Shown: piece after piece, positions 49,733-58,981 of the stretch
Numbering within the stretch: position 1 is the stretch's first letter
Layout: every line of letters begins with the position of its first letter
Assembly (NCBI GenBank): GCA_951799405.1
Contig: OX637350.1
Span: 5,937,852-6,001,851 of the forward strand
Reading direction: 5' to 3'
Length of the DNA: 64,000 nucleotides
From: Agapetus fuscipes
Lineage: Eukaryota; Arthropoda; Insecta; Trichoptera; Glossosomatidae
Made by a program: the position numbers and the translations under genes
Notes under the pieces: model-generated
Told to the model about the DNA's origin: nothing
The model's input: only the letters and a program-made list of their open reading frames with translations
The model's database searches: none

Positions 49733-49851
49733 TCACAGGTGCATGGCATGCATGTTAGCCGCCGCCGCGTACACGCCCGTGAGGTGGTCGAGCGGGTGGT
49801 ACGGCAGTAGGGTGGTCAACGGGTGGTGGTGCAGGCTGGCCAGACCGTTAC
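49733..49851 (-). CDS. Rbp6: Alternative C-terminus of Musashi/Rbp6 (exon read-through)
   Basis: If the donor at 49851 is not used, the frame continues without a break for 39 residues, counting the Gly codon that spans the junction: GNGLASLHHHPLTTLLPYHP, LDHLTGVYAAAANMHAMHL, then TGA at 49735-49733. The stretch is as GC-rich as the exon itself and ends in a His/Ala/Met-rich peptide unlike intronic A/T-rich noise. This suggests a composite terminal exon giving a shorter isoform without the DLSNGQ...FTNGYH tail. A minus-strand AATAAA is present at 48976-48971. Transcript evidence is lacking here, so this is a prediction. Confidence 0.6.
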
Positions 49852-49935
49852 CTGTGGGGTACGGCAGACCGAAGCTGGGGTAGCCCGAGTAGCCCCGGCC
49901 GGCGGCGTAGGCGGCGTATGCGGCCGCTGGGAAAC
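49852..49935 (-). CDS. Rbp6: Musashi/Rbp6 Ala/Tyr/Gly-rich exon
   Basis: An 84-bp exon with acceptor CTTGGTGTGTTGCAG (ends 49936) and donor GTAACGG (49851). It enters with GT to complete a glycine and encodes FPAAAYAAYAAGRGYSGYPS FGLPYPT, exiting with one G. FPAAAY and the Gly/Tyr-rich run are diagnostic of Musashi proteins downstream of RRM2 (vertebrate GFPAAAYGP...), and the GYPSFGLPYPT form is that of insect Rbp6. Phases agree with the exons on both sides (D-G-FPAAAY and PYPT-V-DLS). Confidence 0.93.
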
Positions 49936-50074
49936 CTGCAACACACCAAGCACACACACCACACAGGGCATTAGTCATCTCATCACCTCACAAAACAATT
50001 ACATAAATAAATTAAGACTACAGGGGAATAACTAAGAATGCCATTTAAGTAAATAAAAATTATAAATTTGGAAG

Positions 50075-50314
50075 TCTGTATTTCTCAAGGTTATTGTCTG
50101 CCACAAAGAACCGGAAATACTGCCATAAACTGTGATAGCGACTGTTGTTGCATGACAAATTTTGCAGAGCTTTAGATACAGATGCCACTAAATGGCATTC
50201 GTAGTATATTTTTCTTTCTTCTGTTGACATTCTTTGTTTTTCCTCTGTAGTCTTCCAATGAATAGTACAATAATAACTTTTATAAGCATTGTTTTTGTGT
50301 GAATCACACATCAA
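50075..50314 (-). pseudogene. Family E fragment, copy 2 (transposon ORF remnant?)
   Basis: A minus-strand frame of 84 codons contains VSKALQNLSCNNSRYHSLWQ YFRFFVADNN. Its second half is shared with 44920-44987 at about 85% by residue. Conservation of the reading frame between two copies suggests a once-coding mobile element. I do not recognise the family. The first part (KTTEEKQRMSTEERKIYYEC) is Lys/Glu-rich. Confidence 0.5.
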
Positions 50315-50354
50315 AAGCCCCGTGCAAGGAGCTAGATAGTGGCTTTAAAAATAT

Positions 50355-50550
50355 CAATCGCACAAGCAAGACCCAAGGTCAGTGAGGCTGGATAAACCGT
50401 TTGGTAAAGCCATAATATGGACTGTTCAACCCGGCACAGAGCTTATTTTGAAAATGAAATAATACTTTTTTTTTGTACTCCGCCAGGAATCGATTCCCTG
50501 GCGGAGATTATGAGTCCATAGCGTTAACTACGAGACTGCGGATCGGACCA
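50355..50550 (-). mobile_element. SINE-2, copy 2
   Basis: Minus-strand head GGTCCGATCCGCAGTCTCGT AGTTAACG (A-box-like) with GGGAATCGATTCCTGGCGGA as the B-box region. The body matches 12425-12560 in word order (GGCTGGAT, TTTGGTAAAG, TTCAACCCGGCA). Confidence 0.65.
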
Positions 50551-51100
50551 AATCAACATAATCATGATGAATAAAATATTTTATTCGGGTAGATATTTTT
50601 CCTTGCAACATAATAAAAACTTAAGAAAAAGGAAGATATCATAATGAAATAGTGATTTAATTTAATTTTTATTTTTTTCGTGCACATTGAAGTAAGATAA
50701 CAACAAAAAATCATTATAATTAAAAAGAGGAGGATAAAATGTTTTTATATAAACTTATATAAGCACGAGAAAGTATTGAATGCAGTTTTTTGCTCTTAGA
50801 TATGTTTAATTGAGGACCTGGGGCAGATAAACAACGAATGTGCAAAATTTTGTCAATTTAATCTTATTGCTTTTATATTATGTAGTGACCACCCTCTTCC
50901 CGATGCCTGATAATAAACAAGTTGAAAAGAATAAATATTCATTTCATAATATTAATAGCAAAGAAAATTGTGTTTAATTAAAAGTTATTGGGAAGTTTGA
51001 AAGCTCTCTTGTAATTTTTTTATGTATGGACATTTGTTGTTTTTCTCTGCTAAGGTCTTCACATCGCTCAAAATAAAAGATATTTAATTCTATAATCTAT
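50551..51100. other. AT-rich intron, nothing recognised
   Basis: No repeat or exon seen. Confidence 0.45.
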
Positions 51101-51347
51101 AACATCTATAATCTAAGTTGCAAGGATATATTCATTTAAAGCTCTCAGATGTATGCCCGCAAACCAACACGTGTAGTTCGCGCTTACAAATGCTGAATGC
51201 GTACTTACAAATAAAATCCAAACCTCAAATGAACGTAAGCCCCACAACTTTTGCCGACCTTCCCTGAAACAGGGGTGACATTGGCAAAGTGAACAATTTT
51301 TTACAGTATGGGTGGTCAGCCTCATACCAACCTATAAGTCATTAAAA
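51100..51347 (-). repeat. Family A repeat, left member of a facing pair
   Basis: Nearly identical to 21472-21717, with the TCTATAATCTATAACATCTA tail at 51090-51113. It faces an inverted copy immediately on the right. Confidence 0.9.
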
Positions 51348-51349
51348 AT

Positions 51350-51596
51350 TCATTGACTATAAATTGGTATGTGGCTGACCACTCTATACTGTTAAAAATG
51401 ATTCACTTTGCCAATTCACACCCCTGTTTCAGGGAAGGTCGGCAAAAGTTATAGCGATTATATTCCTTTGAAGTTTGGATTTCAATTTGTAAGAACACGT
51501 GCAGAATTTGTAATCGCAACCGTGTCTATGTTTGTTGGTATGCATTTAATATGAATTTGAAATTACATGTTTATTTGTGTAACTTAGATTATAGAT
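51350..51596 (+). repeat. Family A repeat, right member of a facing pair
   Basis: Starts at GACTATAAATTGGTATGTGG and ends at GTAACTTAGATTATAGATGG. It is more diverged than its partner, so the pair is two separate insertions rather than a single recent palindrome. Confidence 0.88.
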
Positions 51597-51889
51597 GGGT
51601 TTTATATTGGGATATTCAGGTATTGACACAATCGGTGAAGGACATGTGTGATGCAAGAACGTCGTCGGTGACAGTGTCAGTGGGTGGTGACCGTCAGTCA
51701 GCATGTCAATCAGAGTAAGCACAGCATTTGTGTGACGCGGTGCAGTTGCAGGATGACTAATCATGCTTTCCATTACCCCCGTGCAAGATTACGGTGAGCT
51801 AATAGCGCCAGTTGCCATGGCGACGAGGTATTTGTATAATTAAAGCGTTAACTACTTTGGCCGCGGAAAGCGTTAGAATTTGGTGAATT

Positions 51890-51998
51890 TTCCGCCTGCA
51901 CCTCAAGTATAAAACTTTACACACACACGCGACCACAGCGTTTATCAAAAAACTATATATAAACTCAACAGCTCTTCTAGTGAGAGTTTTAGTTTGCA
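51890..51998 (-). repeat. Family D interspersed repeat, copy 2
   Basis: The minus strand has CTAAAACTCTCACTAGAAG and GTGTAAAGTTTTATACTTGA GGTG, as at 13027-13127. Confidence 0.6.
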
Positions 51999-53230
51999 TA
52001 TATTCTTGGTTAACGTGATGATTTAGTTTAAACGTCAAGTTTAATAATAGTCTCGTATGTTGTAACACATCCTCTCACTGAGATTCATCTTGTTTGTTCA
52101 TGATTAAGGCACAGCTAGAGGGTGCCTGCAGGCAAATCTTGTTTTAAGAGATTTCATCAAAGGTTATTTTCTGTTGTCGTTATCATGATAACATTGCGAA
52201 TTCAATTTACTAAGCGTGTATGTGGATTTGATTCAAAGGATCAACCATCCTCTGCAATTCAAAGTATTTTTTTTGTAATATTTTTAGCTGATACATAACA
52301 CAAGTTGGCACAGTTTTGAAATTGTTGTGATTCACCCATTCTGACGTCATTTAAAAATGACGTTTAAGAAAACTGGACAAAATTAAAATAATTGAATTTT
52401 AAATAATTGTGAATACTGACAATGAAATTTTATGCTAATGAAAAACCAAGTAAAGTTCATGTGTTAATCTTACGAGATATATAAATAAACTTTCGATGTG
52501 AGTTTAAGTTTTGTCTCTTTTTATTCTCATAAATTTGACAAGACAATATGTCAAAAAATGTTTTGAAATTTGCTGGATCCATTGCCGGGGTAAGGATTTG
52601 TTTTGGATCCTGTCAGAGAGGCGGCACCATGGTGTTAGTTCGGATCGTAGAGGCGTAGCCCGGCGGTGTCAGCCGAGGTGCAAGTCGCCCTGCGGCGGTC
52701 CGAGCTACGAGCTACGCGTCACGTCCGTAGAACTACTTGTTGAGGCAACACCAGCTACGCCGTTATAACTAGCTGTAATTATAACAGTTAACCCGGCGCT
52801 AATCGCATTTTCAGAATGTACAGAAATTTAGGATTCATGCGCTTGCTGAAAATATTAGATATGCCAGGTTTTAGTGGTGTATCTTGTTTTACATCATTTC
52901 TAGCATTCAAAGTTGAGACCGTTTCTATACATTGAAATCAGCTTTCCATGTAATTATTTTTTGATTCGGTTGAAGCGAAACATAAAAATGAAAATAAACT
53001 ACAAAAGTAACTTAAGTGAGTATTAATGAATTTGCTGTTTATATTTTTCCTTATTCACGATTCACATTTTGACATTTGGATACACCACAATTAACACTAA
53101 GCTCGAAAAATACGGGTTGAAAGGTAAAAAGGATTTGAAAAAAATTATGTGAGGAAGTGTTGTAAAGAAAAATGCATGCATTTCCAATATAACAAGGATT
53201 TGATGAGGAAAAACAATAATATTAGTTAAG
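51999..53230. other. Intron; contains a GC-rich island
   Basis: 52590-52790 is GC-rich with repeated GAGCTACGAGCTACG-like words and no recognised coding sense. The remainder is A/T-rich. Confidence 0.4.
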
Positions 53231-53248
53231 GGATGTTGCAGTACTTAC

Positions 53249-53281
53249 CGTCAGGAAGTGCCCCCAAAGACCACATGAAAT
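53249..53281 (-). CDS. Rbp6: Musashi/Rbp6 33-bp micro-exon (FMWSLGALPD)
   Basis: Acceptor TATTTTGTTTCTAG (ends 53282), donor GTAAGTACTG (53248). It enters with AT, which needs one base from the preceding exon (GAT would give Asp), encodes FMWSLGALPD, and exits with G to form glycine with the next exon, giving ...LPD-G-FPAAAY. Both splice sites are excellent and the phase is exactly right, which makes the call convincing despite the small size. Because 33 bp is a multiple of three, skipping it would keep the frame. The exon that should precede it is not visible in the window. Confidence 0.85.
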
Positions 53282-53289
53282 CTAGAAAC

Positions 53290-55246
53290 AAAATAACCAA
53301 ATTTTAATTTCCCCTTGTACTGGATTGAGAGATAAAGAAGTAATGCTCGATAAAGTGTTGTTACATCTCCAACTAAGACAACTATCGAAATTCAGTCACT
53401 AAATACTACGTAACTACAGTGAGAAAATTATAATTAAGCGTAAACTATGCGACATCACACCCATTCTCCTGGCATAAGACGACTAAGAGATCTGGAAGGG
53501 GAAGGGAACATGGTCTAATCTTGGTGGGATCATTGAGGTATGGGAATATCCACTGTATTGCCAATTTAATCAATTTAATGGGAGACTGAAAATCCGCTCC
53601 AAGCTGGAAAGATTATGTAATAGACTTGTGACTATTCTATGGATTAAAATTTCATCTACACATAATATTTTCTCCTAGAAGATCACTACAAAACTGTAAA
53701 GAATACACTATTTAGAAAAAAACATAAAATTCATAGTGTAACACAGTTTATTACATCGTAAATATGATTATGTATATAATAAGCTTTACGTATATTAATT
53801 AATCAAAAAGACAAAAAAGTTTACACATATTGCAAATCTATTCTACCGTGATTTGTTTTACCTTTTTTTGAGTCACATTTAGATTTTTTTAATTTGAAGA
53901 GAATATCTTATTAGCTTAAATATACAAATATACTTTTCCAAAACATATAAGACGAGGATTTGAATATTAATTTTAAATACATTTTCTGTTGTCAAATATA
54001 TAGAACTGTGTTTATCAACTAACTTTAGGGTTTGTGGAAAACCCGCTTAGGTATTACACGGGTTGTATGTACGATTAAAGTACCGGACGTTCAAAATGAC
54101 TATAAAGACCTCAGAAACTACGAATTTTGTATGGTACGCATTATGTATGCTGCCCAACATACTCGTACACAGTTATAAGCCCTAATCGTTCTTTGGCATT
54201 ATTATGCTTTAAGATAATGCCTACAGCATTGAACTTAAACAGCAATTTTTTAAAACAAGCAAGATGATTATTTTGATACGGCTTCTAGCCAAACGTTTCC
54301 AAAGAAAATAAAAAAAAATTGATATGTTTCTTGAAGCCAAATAATTAATAATTTTAATTTTAGTATAAGAAAATACACTAATTTATTCGCACAAATCACG
54401 TAGACATTTCTAATAGAAGAATTAAAGTGAAGTTATTGTTCTTAATTTAATATGCATTTCGCTTAAAACATACATGAAAGTAACAATCATTTGAAATTTA
54501 TACTTAAAGTATGTTTTTTTTGTGACTAAGAAAATTGATGCTTGATTTTCTGGTTCCGGGTTTAAAACTTCCGGGGTAAAAACATTTATAAGAAAATTGA
54601 TTTCAATTTCAATTCAGATTAAGAGGTTTGATTTATTTTACTTTCAAGTATGATTTTCATGTTCACTTTGAAAAGAAATTAAATATACTTATGTGGTAGA
54701 CACTAAATATTATATACTAAGACTAAATATTTTGCCTAGAGCACGTAGATAGTAAAATAATTCATCTGAAGATGATTTTTCTGTTCTAGATCAAAACACC
54801 CATAAAACATTGTAGTAATAAATGAATAAAACAAAACATAACATTGAATAATACCTATGCAGGGAGACAAGACAAGTAAAGTCGGTATTTTTATACCTTC
54901 CATGTGTCGTATGAACCTTGAAGATCACCTAAAACTAAACGTCTAATGATTATAAAATAATAAGGCAATGTATTTCAACAAATCAAAAATCACAATCAGA
55001 TATTTCTTAATTTAGTATCAACTATGTCAGATTAAACGTTTTATAATTTCTTGAAATAATATACCTAATGAGTCTAGAAATAATTTCTCACTGTAGTTTT
55101 TTTTTATAGACTAATAATTTACTAAATAAATAAAAGGAAATGTGGTACTGTATTTGAGTAACTGCAACTAAGGGACCTTTAAATTTTTTTTCATTTAAAA
55201 AGAGTTTTTTTGGTGATTTTTTTTGAAGCAATGACCAACAAAGTAA
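53290..55246. other. Intron up to the assembly gap
   Basis: A/T-rich. A CTGAAGATGATTTTTCTG...CAAAAC tail-like motif lies at 54766-54795, followed by AATAAATGAATAAAAC. No exon for the expected VECKKAQPKEVM segment is present. Confidence 0.45.
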
Positions 55247-55446
55247 NNNNNNNNNNNNNNNNNNNNNNNNNNNNNNNNNNNNNNNNNNNNNNNNNNNNNN
55301 NNNNNNNNNNNNNNNNNNNNNNNNNNNNNNNNNNNNNNNNNNNNNNNNNNNNNNNNNNNNNNNNNNNNNNNNNNNNNNNNNNNNNNNNNNNNNNNNNNNN
55401 NNNNNNNNNNNNNNNNNNNNNNNNNNNNNNNNNNNNNNNNNNNNNN
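55247..55446. other. Assembly gap (200 N)
   Basis: Exactly 200 N, a round value usually used for gaps of unknown length. It cuts the 5' part of the LINE at 55447, and is the only unseen stretch between two Musashi exons that are missing their intermediate. Confidence 1.
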
Positions 55447-56775
55447 CTAAGTTTCAGTCAGCATATAGAAAAGCTCATTCCACTGAGACTGCCTTACTTC
55501 GCATTGTGAATGATGTGATAGCTGCGGTTGGGGACGGTGCTCTTGCCATGGTGGCAGTACTTGACATGAGCGCTGCCTTCGACACTGTTGATCACAGTAT
55601 ACTCATCACTAAGCTTGATAGGTTGTACGGAGTCCGAGGAGGAGTATCTAAATTGCTATCTTCATATCTGAAAGGCAGATGTCAGACTGTGGATGTTGAT
55701 GGTGAGTCATCAGGTATGCCCATGGACTGTGGTGTGCCTCAGGGATCTGTGCTCGGGCCTTTACTTTTTACCCTGTACACAAATGATCTTGAGAGCACTG
55801 TACTGATGAACGGCACCAGCTACTATTCTTATGCTGATGATATTCTACTTTGTCGTTTCTGTCAGCCATCTATGACAGATGCCTGTAGTCTTGAGATGGT
55901 CCGGTGCATTGAAGTGGTGGCTGAGTGGATGGCAAGGTGTCGCCTTAGAATGAATCCAGACAAGACAGAATTCATCTGGATGTCGTCTCCTGGTAGGAAA
56001 CACTTGCTTGGCTCTTCACCAATTAAAGTAATGGGCCTGGATGTATATCCATCTAGCTCAATTAAGTTTCTTGGGGTCCATCTTGACAATACTCTCTCCA
56101 TGAGTACGCAAATAAGCTCGACTGTGAGCTCCTGTTTTTTTCACCTGAGGCAGTTGAGATGGGTCAGAAACTGTTTGACATCCGAAGCTGCTAAGATTCT
56201 CATTGCGTCCTTTGTTGTGTCGAGACTGGATTATTGCAATGGTCTGTTCTGGGGTCTTCCAAGGTTTCAGCAGTCTAGACTGCAGTCCGTCTTTAATGCT
56301 GCAGCCAAATTACTTTTAGGAGGACGAAAAACTGACCATGTCTCTCCTCTGTTGCGGCGCCTTCATTGGCTGCGAGTCCCAGAGAGGATTGAGTACAAAA
56401 TATGTGTTTCTGTTTTTAATGCCCTCAGAGGAGTTGCCCCATCGTACTTGTGTGAATTGTGCAGAGTCGACCAGATAGGTGGAAAACGATGCACTCTTCG
56501 TTCTGCACAGAGTGACGCCGTAAACAGGCTTCAACTGCCTCTTCGACGGAACAGAACTGGTTTCGGAGACAGGGCTTTTAGTTCGGCTGGTCCATCCTGC
56601 TGGAATAGTCTACCTCTGGAGTTGAGAACAGAGACCAGTGTTGGCAGTTTCAGGAAGTTGCTTAAGACACATTTGTTTAACAGAAGCTTCAACACATAAA
56701 AGCGCCCTTGGGGTGGCTAGTGCCACTAAACGGCGCTGTATACAAATTGTCCAATTATTATTATTAAACCTAGAG
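55447..56775 (+). mobile_element. CR1/L2-type non-LTR retrotransposon, 3' part
   Basis: An open frame enters from the gap (KFQSAYRKAHSTETALLRIV) and runs unbroken to TAA at 56697-56699. Reverse transcriptase motifs occur in order: LDMSAAFDTVDHSIL (catalytic Asp block), GVPQGSVLGPLLFTLYTNDL, YADDILL (the catalytic YADD box), NPDKTEFIW, and FLGVHLDNTLSM. Then comes the C-terminal region SRLDYCNGLFWGLP, LHWLRVPERIEYKI, VFNALRGVAPSYL and GPSCWNSLPLELR. This matches CR1/L2-like elements, which copy their RNA at a nicked genomic target. The tail ends in (TTA)n at about 56757-56766. The intact frame suggests a fairly young insertion. It lies antisense to the host gene, inside its intron. Confidence 0.93.
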
Positions 56776-56817
56776 TGTTTGAAAATAAAAAAAAACTTTT
56801 GTCTTCAAGAAAGCGTA

Positions 56818-56950
56818 CTTTTGCAGTGACAACTTTAAGGGCATGGAACCAACTGGCACATGTAGTTTGAGAGATTGCCGATAGCAGTCAATTCAAGAGA
56901 CGCATTAAGACCCACATTTTCATCGAACCTTTCAGGTGACCTTGGAGTGA
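56818..56950 (+). pseudogene. Second CR1/L2-like LINE C-terminal fragment
   Basis: One frame reads TLRAWNQLAHVV, a stop, then SSQFKRRIKTHIFIEPFR. This is the WN.L...V......FKR.IKTH.F ending of another LINE subfamily. It follows the intact copy closely and is broken. Confidence 0.6.
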
Positions 56951-57041
56951 GAATGTTATAAAACGGCACAAAAAGAAAAAAAACAATTAATTCATCATCA
57001 TAAAATCATTGAAGGATTAAGATTATGGCCTTCCAGGTCCG

Positions 57042-57200
57042 TTAGGAATCCATAATTCATAATTCATAAGGTCTTTATTGTTTTTATCAATATGTACAAA
57101 ATATTACAATAAATATAAATTTAAAAAATCTAATTACAATAAATACTCCCCAAAGTAAGCATAGCTTGTGTTTTGGGGAGGATTTCAACTTATATTAACT
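57042..57200 (-). repeat. LINE 3' tail, minus strand
   Basis: The minus strand runs ACACAAGCTATGCTTACTTT GGGGAG, then AATAAAGACCTT and a short TATGAAT repeat at 57044-57068. A polyadenylation-like AATAAA followed by a heptamer microsatellite is typical of CR1-like 3' ends. Confidence 0.6.
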
Positions 57201-58890
57201 TAAAGAAGGATAACATCCTCGAAAAAATTAACTATAGAAAAAATTATGTAAAAAAGTATGTATATTATGTATTAAACCATCAAATTATTTACTTTCATTG
57301 TTATTTCATCAAAACAAGCTCCCATTTTTATCAAAATATATTAACATAGCGCATCAAAGTCTCCGATTACATCATTAAAACTGCATTTTCTACGCTTATA
57401 TATTTTTACGAGTCATTGATTTTTTGTGAGCGGCAGTTTATTGATCGATACGCGAGTGAAATATCTGTCTCACTACGTGGAGCTTAGTTTAAATAACACA
57501 CTTCCCATTGTCTGTTGTGAATGTTAAAGAAGAGCGGAGGATAAAGCGGGCTGCGCGAGTATTTGTACCTTCCTCGCTACTCGGAACTTTCTCGTCAAGG
57601 GGAGTCTCAGTCGCGCTCGGCTTCGTAAATATTAATAGCTCTCACAAAAGGTTCATTATATCGAGTGAGTATAATGTTGACACAATGGAGTTGCCAGTCG
57701 TGAACGTGACACACCCCCACCCCATCCCTTCTTCCCTTCTCACCCCCCACACTCCATCCACCCTTCCTCCTTACCAAAGGGGCAAATCTGCGGAGGAAAT
57801 CAATGCCTGGGAAGCCTTTGTCTCAAATTAGGGAATTATTTTAATGAAGCGAATGAGAGAAGTCGGCGAGATATTAAATTTGGAAATTGGAATGTTTTCG
57901 ATCGAAAGTGTGGAAAATTGTAGCAGAGTATCGCTATTGGAAATCCATAATCGATTATCTAAGCTGCAAGGTGAAAGCAGTGAAATCTACATTTCATACA
58001 TATTTATTTGTAGGCACTTATGTTTGCGTTTATAAATGTAGTAGCTGATTTTAAATGGAGAAAATCAGAAAAAAAATATTGACATTAAGTAAGAGAGGTG
58101 ATTTTTTTATGCCTTGATGTTTCATAAAGGCGAAAGAAAATCAGAAAGCATAAGAAGCTGTTAATAAATTAAAAATTATAATTAAATGCTTCATTTGAAA
58201 TCACAAATTTCAGTGATGGTATAAAACGTCTTTATAAAAGTTGAGCATGTCATAAAAAAAACATCTCAGTAAATGACGCGAGGTTTTATTTCTCCGTAAA
58301 TTCGGAGGAAACGTAGTTAAGAAAGATTGAGTGGAAAAAATGCGAAAATGTAAAAAAAGCGGGTTTAAAAATGGAAAGAAGATACGTGACGTAGATGGAT
58401 GTACCGATTAACTTAAGAAAGGGTGGATCTACGAAGACATATTAACATAGCCGCTGAGAAAAACACAGAGGCCGCCGCAGTCTCACAGTAATTCATAAGA
58501 TTTTATTTAACGTGAATAATGGCACCCAATTTTTTCTCGACCTTTGTTTCAAATAACTTAAAAATTAAAAGTACTTATGAGAGCTTTTAAGAAATAAAAA
58601 AAAAAACCACAAAGCTTCTCGCGTTGCGGGGATGGCAATTTTTAAAAAAGATTTTAGAAAGAATTGTTTATTTGGAAGGCAGCGTTGCATATTTATCAAC
58701 AATTTAATATCTGAAGAAACATGTAAAATCCTCGGAAGGGAAAACAAAAACAATGCCTCTCCCGTATGAAAAAATGTCGTATATTCTTCTTGGAACGGCG
58801 TGGAGGGAGTCGGGTTAAGCGGTAACTCCCTTAAGTGTAAGCAATTTAATGTAAATACAAGGAGGGTAAGAAAAATGTAAGAAAGGCGTA
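57201..58890. other. Intron next to the RRM2 exon
   Basis: A/T-rich with a GC-richer island at 57515-57800 (GCGGGCTGCGCGAG; pyrimidine-rich ACACCCCCACCCCATCC). No exon with the expected Musashi linker peptide. Confidence 0.4.
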
Positions 58891-58895
58891 CTCAC

Positions 58896-58978
58896 CATTT
58901 TATTGTTTATTTCGTGGAAATGAATTTCACAGACTTTATCTACGATGTCTTCGCTTTGAAATGTGACAAATCCAAAAC
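58896..58978 (-). CDS. Rbp6: Musashi/Rbp6 RRM2 exon (RNP1 half)
   Basis: An 83-bp exon: acceptor TCTTTGTTTGTTCCAG (ends 58979), donor GTGAGTACGC (58895). It enters with GT (completing Gly) and encodes [27 protein letters not shown], exiting in phase 0. GFGFVTF is the RNP1 motif of an RNA-recognition domain, whose aromatic residues stack on RNA bases. [16 protein letters not shown] is almost invariant in Musashi RRM2, so family membership is secure. Musashi proteins bind UAG-containing 3' UTR sites and control translation in neural and stem-cell lineages. The next residues (VECKKAQP...) should be on a following exon that is not seen. Confidence 0.96.
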
Positions 58979-58981
58979 CTG

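Noticed and set aside
55210..55509. Open frame crossing the N gap
   Set aside because: It consists mostly of unknown bases; the true LINE frame after the gap is another one.
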